Of a stretch of 64,000 nucleotides of DNA, positions 8,226-16,439 are shown piece by piece; position 1 is the first letter of the stretch, and each line of letters begins with the position of its first letter. The stretch is from Aeromicrobium sp. Root236. Lineage in GTDB: Bacteria > Actinomycetota > Actinomycetes > Propionibacteriales > Nocardioidaceae. The notes under the pieces are model-generated. The model did no database searches. It was given only the letters and a program-made list of their open reading frames with translations, and was not told the DNA's origin. Location: the NCBI RefSeq assembly GCF_001428805.1, contig NZ_LMIS01000001.1, positions 1,476,976 through 1,540,975 of the forward strand, given 5' to 3'. The position numbers were made by a program, and so were the translations under genes.

Positions 8226-9733
8226 GCCGCCTCCCCTCCGGTCATGGCGGCGCCGAGATCCTGCGGCGTCACGGTGGACGGCTCGAACGTGCCGACGAAC
8301 CGGCCGCGCAGGATCACCTGGATCGTGTCGGACAGGCCGATCAGCTCGTCGAGGTCGGCCGAGATCAGCAGCACGGCGAGACCCGCACGACGGGCCTGCT
8401 TGATGTGGCCCCAGATCGCAGCCTGCGCGCCGACGTCGACGCCGCGGGTCGGGTGAGAGGCGATCAGGAGCTTGGGGTTGCCGCTCATCTCGCGGCCCAC
8501 GATGAGCTTCTGCTGGTTGCCGCCGGACAGGGCCCGGGCCAGCGTGTCGATGCCCGGCGCGCGCACGTCGTAGTCCGCCATGATCCGCGTCGTGTCCTTG
8601 CGGGCACCGGAACGGTTGATCCACGGTCCCTTGACGTTGGGCGCCTCGGTCTGGTGGCCGAGGATGCGGTTCTCCCAGAGGGGAGAGTCCAGGAGCAGGC
8701 CGTGCCGGTGCCGGTCCTCGGGGATGTAGGCGATGCCGGCCTCACGGAGCTTGCGCGTGTGCCAGTGCGTGACGTCTTCGCCACTCAACGTGATGCGCCC
8801 GGCCGTGGGGATGTGCATGCCCATGATGGCCTCGACGAGCTCGGACTGGCCATTGCCCTCGACGCCGGCGATGCCCAGGATCTCACCGCGGTGGATCGTC
8901 AGCGAGATGTCGCTCAGCACGTCGCGGCCGAAGTCGTCGGTCAGCGTCACGTCATGGAGCTCGAGCTCGACGGTGTCGGTGACGGTCGACTCCTCGGTCT
9001 CCGGCGACGGCAGCTCGGACCCGACCATCAGCTCGGCGAGCTGGCGCTTGGTCGCGGTCTTGGGGTCGGCCGTGCCGACAGTCGTGCCACGACGCATGAC
9101 GGTGATGTCATCGGCGATCGCGAGGACCTCGTCGAGCTTGTGCGAGATGAACAACACGGAGTTGCCGGCACTGCGCAGCTCGCGCAGGTTGGCGAACAAC
9201 GCGTCGACCTCCTGCGGCACGAGGACCGCGGTCGGCTCGTCGAGGATGATGATCTTGGCGCCCCGGTAGAGGACCTTGGCGATCTCGAGCCGTTGCCGGG
9301 CGGCCACGCCGAGCCGTTCGACCAGCACGTCGGGCTCCAGGTCGAAGCCGAAGCGGTCGGAGATGCGGCGGATCTCGGACCGGGCGTCGTCACCGATGCC
9401 GTGCAGCTTCTCGGCGCCGAGCACCATGTTCTCGAGCACGGTCAGGTTGTCGGCGAGCATGAAGTGCTGGAACACCATGCCGACGCCATGCGCGATCGCG
9501 TCGGTCGGCGTCCGCAGGGTGACCTCGGCGCCGTCGATCTCGATCGTGCCCTCGTCGGGCCTCTGGACCCCGTAGAGGATCTTCATCAGCGTCGACTTGC
9601 CGGCGCCGTTCTCGCCGATCAGGGCGTGAACCGTGCCCGAGCGGATCGTCACGTCGACGTCATGGTTGGCGATCACACCGGGGAACCGTTTGCCGATCCC
9701 TCGCAGCTTCACCGCATCCACTTCAGATGGCAC
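8222..9733 (-). CDS. Nucleoside ABC transporter, double ATPase subunit
   Basis: The 503-residue protein has two tandem ABC domains, as in NupO/YufO and sugar RbsA-type ATPases. Domain 1 has GENGAGKSTLMK (Walker A) and IIILDEPTAVLVPQ (Walker B). Domain 2 has a degenerate P-loop (GVEGNGQSELVEA) and LSGGNQQKLIVGREM. The start is taken as GTG at 9731-9733, because GGGAGGAG lies just upstream and KLRGIGKRFPGVIAN follows at the usual distance; 14 more in-frame codons upstream lack a ribosome site. A hairpin separates it from the lipoprotein gene, probably lowering its expression relative to the binding protein. Confidence 0.93.
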   Translation of the reverse strand: MPSEVDAVKLRGIGKRFPGVIANHDVDVTIRSGTVHALIGENGAGKSTLMKILYGVQRPDEGTIEIDGAEVTLRTPTDAIAHGVGMVFQHFMLADNLTVLENMVLGAEKLHGIGDDARSEIRRISDRFGFDLEPDVLVERLGVAARQRLEIAKVLYRGAKIIILDEPTAVLVPQEVDALFANLRELRSAGNSVLFISHKLDEVLAIADDITVMRRGTTVGTADPKTATKRQLAELMVGSELPSPETEESTVTDTVELELHDVTLTDDFGRDVLSDISLTIHRGEILGIAGVEGNGQSELVEAIMGMHIPTAGRITLSGEDVTHWHTRKLREAGIAYIPEDRHRHGLLLDSPLWENRILGHQTEAPNVKGPWINRSGARKDTTRIMADYDVRAPGIDTLARALSGGNQQKLIVGREMSGNPKLLIASHPTRGVDVGAQAAIWGHIKQARRAGLAVLLISADLDELIGLSDTIQVILRGRFVGTFEPSTVTPQDLGAAMTGGEAA

Positions 9734-9782
9734 GGACACTCCTCCCGCAACATTCAACATGCACTGGCTCGACACAAAAGGG

Positions 9783-9825
9783 CACGAGCCTGGGCTGAAC
9801 GCTACCGCGCCAGCCCAGGCTCGTG
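9783..9825 (-). terminator. Intra-operon terminator/attenuator after the BMP lipoprotein gene
   Basis: A perfect 15-base inverted repeat (CACGAGCCTGGGCTG at 9783-9797, its complement at 9811-9825) has a 13-base loop. Read in the minus direction it is followed by CCCTTTTGTGT, a short U-rich tail. It lies 17 bases past the lipoprotein stop and ahead of the ATPase gene. Partial termination here would give the usual excess of binding protein over transporter. Confidence 0.75.
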
Positions 9826-9842
9826 GTTACTGGTTTGTCCTG

Positions 9843-10931
9843 CTACTTCCCGGGAACCGTCGGGACCTTGATCTCACCGCTGATGATCTTGGCCTTGTAG
9901 CCGTCGATGTCAGAGGAGATGTCGTCCACGAAGCCACCTGACGTCGAGTAGCCGACGCCGTCCGCCTTCAGGTCGTACGTCTGGTAGCTCGTCAGCGGCT
10001 TGCCACCGTCGACTGACTTGATGAAGTCGTACGTCGCGGTGTCGACGCGCTTGAGCATCGACGTCAGGATGTGCGGCTGCTGCGTCTTGGTCGCCGTGAG
10101 GTACTGGTCGGAGTCGACACCGATCGCCCACTTGCCGTCGCCGGCCTCGACCGCGGCGTCGAAGACACCGGAGCCCGAGCCACCAGCAGCGTGGTAGACC
10201 ACGTCAGCGCCCTTGTCGAACTCGCCCGTCGCGGCGGCCTTGCCACCGGCCGGATCGCCGAAGCCCTTGAGATCGGACTCCTGGATGTAGGAGACCTCGA
10301 CCTTGATACCGGGCTTGGCGGCCTTGGCACCAGCGGTGTAGCCGGCCTCGAACTTCTTGATGAGGTCGTTGTGAACGCCACCGACGAAGCCGATCGTGCC
10401 GCTCTTGCTCTTCTCGGCAGCGGCCACGCCGACGAGGTAGGAGCCCTGCTCCTCGGCGAAACCGAGGTAGGCGACGTTGTCGTTGGCGTCCTTGTCCGGA
10501 TCGAAACCGTCGATCACGCCGAAGTGGACGTCGGGGAAGTCAGGTGCGACCTTGTTGACCGACTCGCTGTAGGCGAAGCCGACACCGATGATCGCGGTGG
10601 CGCCGTTCTCGGCGAAGTTGCGCAGGCGGTCCTCACGAGCGGACTCGGCCTCACCGTCGGACGCCTCACCCTCGATGCAGGTCGCGTCGAACTCGTCGAC
10701 AGCCTTCTTGAGGCCGACGTACGCCGAGTCGTTGAACGACTGGTCGCCGCGTCCGCCGACGTCGTAGGCGAGACCGATCTTCGGTCCATCGCCCTTGGCC
10801 GTCTTGCAGACATCCTTGCTGGCGGCGGGCTTGCCGCCGCCGTCACTGCCGCCACTGTCGCTGCTCCCACAGCCCGCAAGAGCGAGCGCGGCAACGGCAG
10901 CGACGGCGGAAAGCTTCGTCAATCGACGCAA
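9843..10931 (-). CDS. BMP-family nucleoside-binding lipoprotein
   Basis: The 362-residue extracytoplasmic substrate-binding lipoprotein belongs to the Bmp/Med (PnrA-like) family. The signal peptide MRRLTKLSAVAAVAALALAG ends in a lipobox with Cys21, then a Ser/Gly-rich linker. Family stretches KIGLAYDVGGRGDQSFNDSA and IIGVGFAYSESV follow. The start is a TTG with GAGGAGGA seven bases upstream. It is the first gene of the uptake operon; PnrA-like proteins bind purine and pyrimidine nucleosides, which fits the salvage enzymes downstream. Confidence 0.93.
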   Translation of the reverse strand: MRRLTKLSAVAAVAALALAGCGSSDSGGSDGGGKPAASKDVCKTAKGDGPKIGLAYDVGGRGDQSFNDSAYVGLKKAVDEFDATCIEGEASDGEAESAREDRLRNFAENGATAIIGVGFAYSESVNKVAPDFPDVHFGVIDGFDPDKDANDNVAYLGFAEEQGSYLVGVAAAEKSKSGTIGFVGGVHNDLIKKFEAGYTAGAKAAKPGIKVEVSYIQESDLKGFGDPAGGKAAATGEFDKGADVVYHAAGGSGSGVFDAAVEAGDGKWAIGVDSDQYLTATKTQQPHILTSMLKRVDTATYDFIKSVDGGKPLTSYQTYDLKADGVGYSTSGGFVDDISSDIDGYKAKIISGEIKVPTVPGK

Positions 10932-11069
10932 AATTCCTCCTCGATACGGAGCCGGGAGCCCGGCACGTCCTCAGACCCTAGTTCCCGACGGGTCCTCAGG
11001 GGAGCGACAAGACGACATTCAGCGCAGTTGATACCGATTCGTAACCTGCCACCGACGAGGGCTGCGAGG

Positions 11070-12236
11070 TCAGGACACCGCGGCGCAGGCGAGGACCTTG
11101 GCGCCGATCGCGATCGCGCGCTCGTCGATGCGCAGGTTGCCCTGGTGCAGGTCGTACGTCGGACCGTCGGGCGTGCGGGTGCCAAGCCGGCCCATCGCAC
11201 CGGGCACGGCCTCGACGTACCAGGCGAAGTCCTCGCCGCCGAGGCTCTGCGCGGTCGAGGCGACGCCACTGGGACCGATCGCCTCGGTGACGGCACGGCG
11301 CATGATCTCGGTGGCGCCGAAGTCGTTGACCACCGGAGGGACGCCGCGCGTGTAGGTCACGTCGGCGCTGACCCCGAAGGGCTCGATGATGTCGCTGATC
11401 AGGCCGCGTACGAGGTGCTCGGCCTGGTGCCAGGCGGCGGCGTCGAGCATGCGGAGGGTGCCGCTGAGCTCGCCCGTCGACGGGATGACGTTGGCGGCGT
11501 TGCCGGAGTGGATCTGGCCCCACACCATGCTCGCGCCGGCGCGGGGATCGAATCGGCGGGACAGCACGGCGGGCAGCTGCGTCAGCAGGCTGCCGAGGGC
11601 GTAGGTGAGGTCCTCCGTCAGGTGCGGGCGGGACGTGTGTCCGCCGCGGCCGCTGAGCTGCACGTGGATGTGGTCGGAGGCGCCCGTGATCGGGCCTTCG
11701 CGCAGTCCGACGTGGCCGACGTCGAGCGACGGGTCGCAGTGCAGCGCGAAGATCCGCGAGACCCCGCGCAGGGCGCCGGCAGCCAGCAGCTTGAGCGCGC
11801 CGCCGGGCATGACCTCCTCGGCGGGCTGGAAGATCAGGCGTACGCGCACGGGAAGCTTCTGGTCGGCGTCGGCCTGGGCCAGCGCGACGGCGGCCCCCAG
11901 CATCGCGGCGACGTGGACGTCGTGGCCGCACGAGTGCGAGACACCCGGGACGCTCGACTTCCACGGGTCCTGGGACGTGTCGACCACCGGCAGCCCGTCG
12001 AGGTCGGCGCGCAGCGCGACGATCGGCCCGCCGTCGGGGCCGATCTCGGCCATCAGCCCGGTGCCCTCGAAGCGTTCGTAGGAGATGCCGCTCTTGTCCA
12101 TCCACGTCGCGACCAGGTCGGTCGTACGCTCCTCGTGCCACGAGAGCTCGGGATAGGCGTGCAGCTCACGCCGCACCTCGATGAGGTCGGGCGTGACCAC
12201 ATCGATGGATCGCGCGAGTGCGTCGGACAAGGACAT
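11070..12236 (-). CDS. M20-family amidohydrolase (N-acyl-amino acid/hippurate hydrolase type)
   Basis: The 388-residue metallopeptidase-fold amidohydrolase is of the AmaA/HipO/IAL group. Metal and catalytic motifs: SCGHDVHVAAML, FQPAEEVMPGGA and a C-terminal GGEDFAWY. The dimerisation insert lies between. The ATG at 12236 gives MSLSDALARSIDVVTPDLIE, the normal N-terminus. It stands 138 bases upstream of the BMP gene on the same strand, so it could be read through into the nucleoside operon or be independent. The exact N-acyl substrate cannot be assigned. Confidence 0.88.
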   Translation of the reverse strand: MSLSDALARSIDVVTPDLIEVRRELHAYPELSWHEERTTDLVATWMDKSGISYERFEGTGLMAEIGPDGGPIVALRADLDGLPVVDTSQDPWKSSVPGVSHSCGHDVHVAAMLGAAVALAQADADQKLPVRVRLIFQPAEEVMPGGALKLLAAGALRGVSRIFALHCDPSLDVGHVGLREGPITGASDHIHVQLSGRGGHTSRPHLTEDLTYALGSLLTQLPAVLSRRFDPRAGASMVWGQIHSGNAANVIPSTGELSGTLRMLDAAAWHQAEHLVRGLISDIIEPFGVSADVTYTRGVPPVVNDFGATEIMRRAVTEAIGPSGVASTAQSLGGEDFAWYVEAVPGAMGRLGTRTPDGPTYDLHQGNLRIDERAIAIGAKVLACAAVS

Positions 12237-12318
12237 CTGCTCAGGATATCGCTGATTCGCCGGCTCCCCGGCACTCCGCCTGCGGATGGACGCCGGGGAG
12301 GCCCGATAGGGTGCCGGC

Positions 12319-12627
12319 ATGGATGACGGCTTCCCAGGCGACTCAGCGTTCGACGCCATGTTCACGATCGTTCCGGTCCTCATGGTCCTCGTGCTCGTCG
12401 GCGGCATCGTGCTGACGGTCATGAACTGGAAGAAGGCCTCCGACGCGGGCGTCAACCCGCTGACGATGGAGACCGAGGCGATGACGACCCTGATCAACAG
12501 CAAGGCACTCGCGTCCGAGAAGCCGGTCGAGCAGCGGCTCGCCGACCTCGACGCGCTCCACGCGAAGGGCACGATCACGGCCGCCGAGCTGGCGACCGCT
12601 CGCGCCGAGGTGCTCAAGCACCTCTGA
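12319..12627 (+). CDS. Small membrane protein with C-terminal SHOCT domain
   Basis: The protein has 102 residues. One transmembrane helix lies near residues 14-36 (MFTIVPVLMVLVLVGGIVL). A cytoplasmic linker follows, then a C-terminal SHOCT module (EQRLADLDALHAKGTITAAE) ending in a charged helix. SHOCT is a short oligomerisation or regulatory domain. It is divergent from the amidohydrolase and convergent with the MFS gene. No specific function can be given. Confidence 0.8.
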   Translation: MDDGFPGDSAFDAMFTIVPVLMVLVLVGGIVLTVMNWKKASDAGVNPLTMETEAMTTLINSKALASEKPVEQRLADLDALHAKGTITAAELATARAEVLKHL

Positions 12628-12630
12628 GCC

Positions 12631-13923
12631 CTAGGGCGTGGAGGCGGTCCGGACGGGACGTCGCACGGTCCAGCGCATGTCCCGTGCGAACGTCTCGAGC
12701 TCCGGGCGGTGGATGTCCTGCTTGTGCAGGTACCACAGCGTTCCGGCGGCGATGCCGAGCAGCGAGACCGCGCCGCCGCCGATCAGCATCCAGCGGGCGC
12801 CGAACTCCTCGCCGACCCAGCCGATCAGGGGAGCGCCGAGCGGCGTGCCGCCCATGAAGATCATGAGGTAGAGCGCCGCGACCCGGCCGCGCATCACGGC
12901 GCTCGTCGTCATCTGCATCATCGCGTTGGCCGAGGTGATCATGGTCAGGGCGCACAGCCCCAGGAGAGGCAGGACCGCGGCGAACGAGCCGTAGCCGGGC
13001 ATCAGTCCTGAGACGATCTCGACGATCGAGAACGCAGCCCCGGCCAGCACGACGAACGCCAGACGGGGGCGCGACCGCCGCGCCGCGAGGAGCGATCCGA
13101 TCAGCGAGCCGACCGCCATGATCGACGCGAGGATGCCGTACTCCCCCGCACCCTTGTGGAAGACCTCGGTCGCCATCAGCGCACTCGTCATCTGGAAGTT
13201 CATGCCGAACGTACCGACGAAGAACACGCAGGTCAGGATCAGGATGAGATCCGGGCGCGATCGTACGTATCGCACCCCGTCACGGACGGCGCCCTTGCGC
13301 GTGCCGGTGACCGGCGACGGCCGCAGGCGGCTCCCGTCGAGGAGCTGCAGCGAGACGAGGACCGCGACGTAGCTGATCGCGTTGGCCAGGATGACCCAAC
13401 CGGTGGCTCGGACACCCGAGCCGAGCGCGGCGATCAGGACGCCGGCGAGGGCCGGACCGATCATGCGTGCGGAGTTGAACGACGCGGAGTTGAGGCCGAC
13501 GGCGTTGGCAAGGTCGTCCTTGCCGACGATCTCGACGACGAACGACTGGCGGGCCGGCGCGTCGAACGCCGTGCCGATGCCGAACACGAACGCCAGGACG
13601 TAGACGTGCCACGCCTGGACCACCCCGGCGATCGCCAGGCCGCCGAGGACCGCCGCAGGAACGGCCATGGCGGTCTGGGTGAACCGCAGGACCGTGCGCT
13701 TGGGCACCCGGTCTGCGACGACACCGGCGATCGGCGAGAAGAGCAGGACGGGCAACAGCTGGAGCCCGGTCGTGATGCCGAGCGCCGTGCCGCTGTGGGT
13801 CAGCTGCAGGATCAGCCAGTCCTGCGCGACGCGCTGCATCCAGGTGCCGATGTTGGAGACGAGGGCGCCCATCGCATAGATGCGGTAGTTGCGGATCGAC
13901 AGGGCCCGGAACGTGGGGCTCAT
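12631..13923 (-). CDS. MFS transporter (MFS_3/EntS-like)
   Basis: The 430-residue permease has about twelve hydrophobic segments. The N-terminus RNYRIYAMGALVSNIGTWMQ and the following AQDWLILQLTHSGTALG are typical of MFS_3 (enterobactin-exporter-like) proteins of actinobacteria. The MarR gene lies 79 bases upstream on the same strand, separated by a palindromic repeat. The pair looks like a regulated efflux unit. Its cargo is unknown. Confidence 0.88.
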   Translation of the reverse strand: MSPTFRALSIRNYRIYAMGALVSNIGTWMQRVAQDWLILQLTHSGTALGITTGLQLLPVLLFSPIAGVVADRVPKRTVLRFTQTAMAVPAAVLGGLAIAGVVQAWHVYVLAFVFGIGTAFDAPARQSFVVEIVGKDDLANAVGLNSASFNSARMIGPALAGVLIAALGSGVRATGWVILANAISYVAVLVSLQLLDGSRLRPSPVTGTRKGAVRDGVRYVRSRPDLILILTCVFFVGTFGMNFQMTSALMATEVFHKGAGEYGILASIMAVGSLIGSLLAARRSRPRLAFVVLAGAAFSIVEIVSGLMPGYGSFAAVLPLLGLCALTMITSANAMMQMTTSAVMRGRVAALYLMIFMGGTPLGAPLIGWVGEEFGARWMLIGGGAVSLLGIAAGTLWYLHKQDIHRPELETFARDMRWTVRRPVRTASTP

Positions 13924-13938
13924 CGGACACTCCGGTCC

Positions 13939-13973
13939 TTGAGCCTGTCGAAAGCACGTTTCGACAGGCTCAA
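13939..13973. repeat. Short perfect palindrome of the CCTGTCGAAA type
   Basis: TTGAGCCTGTCGAAA at 13939-13953 is repeated in inverse at 13959-13973 around a five-base loop. It sits between the MarR and MFS genes. Sequences of this form (TTTCGACAGGCTCAA) are, from general knowledge, frequent extragenic palindromes in actinobacterial genomes. Here it could form a strong RNA hairpin that reduces read-through from marR into the exporter. There is no U-tract. Confidence 0.75.
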
Positions 13974-14002
13974 CGGGCGCAGACCGCGGCTTCGTGGGGT
14001 GG

Positions 14003-14413
14003 TCAACTCGCGGCCAACCGTTCCAGCAGTGCGGTCGCCTCCCTCAAGGTCTTGCGCTCGGCGGTCGTGAGCTCGGCGAGGCGCTGCGCGAGCCACTCGT
14101 CGCGGCGCAGCCGCTCCTCGGCCAGCACGGCATCGCCCTTGTCGGACACCGAGATGAGCACCTGGCGGCCGTCATCGGGGTGCGGCTCGCGGATCGCGAG
14201 GCCCTCGTCGACGAGGCACGTGATGGTGCGGGTGATGGAGGGCGGTTGAACCCTCTCGTAGGCGGCGATCGCGCTCGGGGTGGACGGCCCGAGCTTGAGG
14301 ATCGAGCCGAGGACCGAGAGCTGCGTCGGCGTCAGGTCCGTCTGGCGCTCCTGGCGGAGGCGACGGTTGAGACGGGCCACCGACCGAGCGAGCTGGTGTG
14401 AGTCGGTGGGCAT
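14003..14413 (-). CDS. MarR-family transcriptional regulator
   Basis: The 136-residue winged-helix regulator has the recognition region TPTQLSVLGSILKLGPSTPS and the wing around CLVDEGLAIREPHPDDGRQV. The wing Asp-Asp-Gly-Arg is typical of MarR. The ATG at 14413 (MPTDSHQL) is chosen because an operator-like palindrome lies just upstream at 14418-14443. An in-frame ATG at 14431 inside that palindrome is less likely. It probably represses itself and the downstream MFS exporter; the ligand is unknown. Confidence 0.88.
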   Translation of the reverse strand: MPTDSHQLARSVARLNRRLRQERQTDLTPTQLSVLGSILKLGPSTPSAIAAYERVQPPSITRTITCLVDEGLAIREPHPDDGRQVLISVSDKGDAVLAEERLRRDEWLAQRLAELTTAERKTLREATALLERLAAS

Positions 14414-14417
14414 ATCC

Positions 14418-14443
14418 TTAGCATACCTCATTACCTATGCTAA
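14418..14443. promoter_or_regulatory. Candidate MarR operator
   Basis: TTAGCATA at 14418-14425 and TATGCTAA at 14436-14443 form a perfect 8-base inverted repeat with a 10-base spacer. It begins five bases upstream of the marR start. Spacing and AT-rich half-sites fit a MarR dimer. It faces the divergent histidine kinase gene as well, so both directions could be affected. Confidence 0.7.
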
Positions 14444-14505
14444 CCAAAATGGATATCCCCCGCTCAGGGGATCTCACGCGGCCTGCCGCGTGGCAACATC
14501 GAAGG

Positions 14506-15729
14506 GTGAATCCGGCTCGTATCGTCCTGCGGCCCCTCGGGTCGAGCACGTGGCGCCGCTGGGTCTACCTGGTCCTCGGCGCTGCCGTCTTCACCCCTTA
14601 CCTCGTCGTCGGTGTCTACCCCACGATGCTCGTCTGGGGCGACGGAGCCGCAGCCGTCACGGCCGCTGTCGCCGGCGGACTCGCGCTGATGGCGGGCGCC
14701 ATCGCGTTGACGGCGATGCTCGAGGCGGTCCGGCAGCTCGAGGTCGTTGCGGCGAAGCAGCTGCTGCGCGGTCCCCTGGTCGCCGAGCTGATCCCGTCGT
14801 CCGTCAGCGGAGCCGACCGGGTGCGGGCGGGTGCGTTCTTCGCCCTGCACCTGGTGTCCGGAGGTCTCGTGGGCGTCGCGACGCTCATCGTGCTGCCCAG
14901 TGGCGTGACGTTCCTGCTCGGCGCGATCGGGATCGTCGACCTGGGCGGCGACGCGGCGTGGCAGGGGCAGTCACGGCCGGTCATGGCGCTCCTGGGGATC
15001 GGCTGCCTGGTCGGGTTCGCGTACGGCACCGCCGCCCTCGGCGCCCTGATGTCATGGGTGGCGCCGCGACTTCTCGGGCGGTCGTCGATGGCACGCCTGG
15101 CTGAGATGGAACGGGTCACCGGTGAGCTGTCGGAGCGCAACCGCCTGGCGCGCGACCTGCACGACTCGGTCGGGCACGCCCTCAGCGTCGTCGCCGTGCA
15201 GGCCGGCGCCGCCCGCAAGCTGCTCGACGCGGATCCGGAGTTCGCCCGCGACTCCCTCGCCGCGGTGGAGGCGGCGGCGAGCCAGGCACTGGCCGACCTC
15301 GACGGCGCCCTCGCGACGCTGCGCGACGAAGGACCACCGGGCCGCCGCAGGACGCTGGCCGACATCGACTCGTTGGTCAGCCAGAGCGCCGCGGCCGGCC
15401 TGGTGATCGACACCGAGCTCGCCGGCCCGGTCGCCTCGTTGCCCGAACCGTTGTCGAGCGACGCGTTCATGGTCGTGCAGGAGGCCCTCGGCAATGCCCT
15501 GCGGCATGCCGGCCCGGTCCCGGTGTCGCTGCGCGTCACGGTCGAGGACGGCGTCGTACGTCTGCACGTCTCGAACCCCGTGCCTGCGGCGCCTGCGGCT
15601 CCCCGGCCCTCCGGCGGCCGAGGCCTGCGATGGATGGCCGAGCGGGCCAGGTCGTACGGCGGCGGGATCGAGGCACGCGAGGTCGACGGCCGGTGGGAGC
15701 TCGACGTGACGATGCGGGTGGACGCATGA
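14506..15729 (+). CDS. Sensor histidine kinase (HisKA_3/NarL-partner type)
   Basis: The protein has 407 residues. Transmembrane segments lie near residues 20-45, 48-72, 107-145 and 160-188. The HisKA_3 box ERNRLARDLHDSVGHALS carries the phospho-acceptor His219. The C-terminal ATPase has EALGNALRHAG (N box) and GGRGLRWMAERA (G box). No large extracytoplasmic loop is visible, so sensing may occur in the membrane. The start is uncertain: GTG at 14506 has GAAGG immediately before it; ATGs at 14449 and 14437 would add up to 23 residues. The stop overlaps the response-regulator start. Confidence 0.9.
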   Translation: MNPARIVLRPLGSSTWRRWVYLVLGAAVFTPYLVVGVYPTMLVWGDGAAAVTAAVAGGLALMAGAIALTAMLEAVRQLEVVAAKQLLRGPLVAELIPSSVSGADRVRAGAFFALHLVSGGLVGVATLIVLPSGVTFLLGAIGIVDLGGDAAWQGQSRPVMALLGIGCLVGFAYGTAALGALMSWVAPRLLGRSSMARLAEMERVTGELSERNRLARDLHDSVGHALSVVAVQAGAARKLLDADPEFARDSLAAVEAAASQALADLDGALATLRDEGPPGRRRTLADIDSLVSQSAAAGLVIDTELAGPVASLPEPLSSDAFMVVQEALGNALRHAGPVPVSLRVTVEDGVVRLHVSNPVPAAPAAPRPSGGRGLRWMAERARSYGGGIEAREVDGRWELDVTMRVDA

Positions 15730-16364
15730 CGACGGTCCTGGTCGTCGACGACGAGCCGCTGATCCGGCGCGGACTCGCTGCCGTGATCGACGCCGAGCCC
15801 GATCTCGAGGTCGTCGGTGAGGCCGTCGACGGCACCGAGGTCGTGCCACTGGCACGCCGGCACCGGCCGGACGTCGTGCTGATGGACGTGCGCATGCCGC
15901 GCATCGACGGCATCCGGGCCACCGAGCTGCTGCTCGCGGCGTTCGACGAGCCGCCGCACGTGCTGGTCGTCACGACGTTCGAGAACGACGAGTACGTCTA
16001 CGACGCCCTGCGCGCCGGCGCGAGCGGGTTCCTGCTCAAGCGTGCCGGGCCCGAGCAGGTCGTCGAGGCGATCCGCGTCGTGGCCCGCGGCGAGTCGCTG
16101 CTCTTCCCGGCGGCGATCCGGTCGATGGCCGGGAGCCACCTCAGCACGCCGCGGTCCCGGACGTGGTCGCTGACCGAGCGCGAGGAGGAGGTCCTGCGCC
16201 TCGTCGCCCAAGGCGCGAGCAACGCCGAGATCGCCGCAGCCCTGTTCGTCACGGTCGAGACCGTCAAGACCCACGTCAGCAACGTGCTGGCCAAGCTGGG
16301 GGTCCGGGACCGGCTCCAGGCGGTCATCGAGGCGTACGAGACGGGGTTCATCGCGACCCGCTGA
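15726..16364 (+). CDS. LuxR/NarL-family response regulator
   Basis: The protein has 212 residues. The receiver has the acidic pair at residues 8-9 (VVDDEPLIRRG), phospho-Asp54 in VLMDVRMPRIDG and the conserved Lys in LLKRAGPEQ. The C-terminal HTH is SNAEIAAALFVTVETVKTHV. The ATGA overlap with the kinase gene marks a cognate pair. The two membrane proteins directly downstream are the obvious candidate targets or partners, by position only. Confidence 0.94.
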   Translation: MTTVLVVDDEPLIRRGLAAVIDAEPDLEVVGEAVDGTEVVPLARRHRPDVVLMDVRMPRIDGIRATELLLAAFDEPPHVLVVTTFENDEYVYDALRAGASGFLLKRAGPEQVVEAIRVVARGESLLFPAAIRSMAGSHLSTPRSRTWSLTEREEEVLRLVAQGASNAEIAAALFVTVETVKTHVSNVLAKLGVRDRLQAVIEAYETGFIATR

Positions 16365-16439
16365 ATCTCCCCCGAGCGCGCCAGCGAGCTCCCTCGTGCG
16401 AGCGATGGCGGACGCCGCCTGCCCGAGGACGGTGGAGAC

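Noticed and set aside
10071..12326. Very long open frame on the plus strand opposite the BMP and amidohydrolase genes
   Set aside because: It is an antisense shadow caused by high GC and strong third-position bias; its translation is low-complexity and matches no family, while the minus-strand genes are clear.
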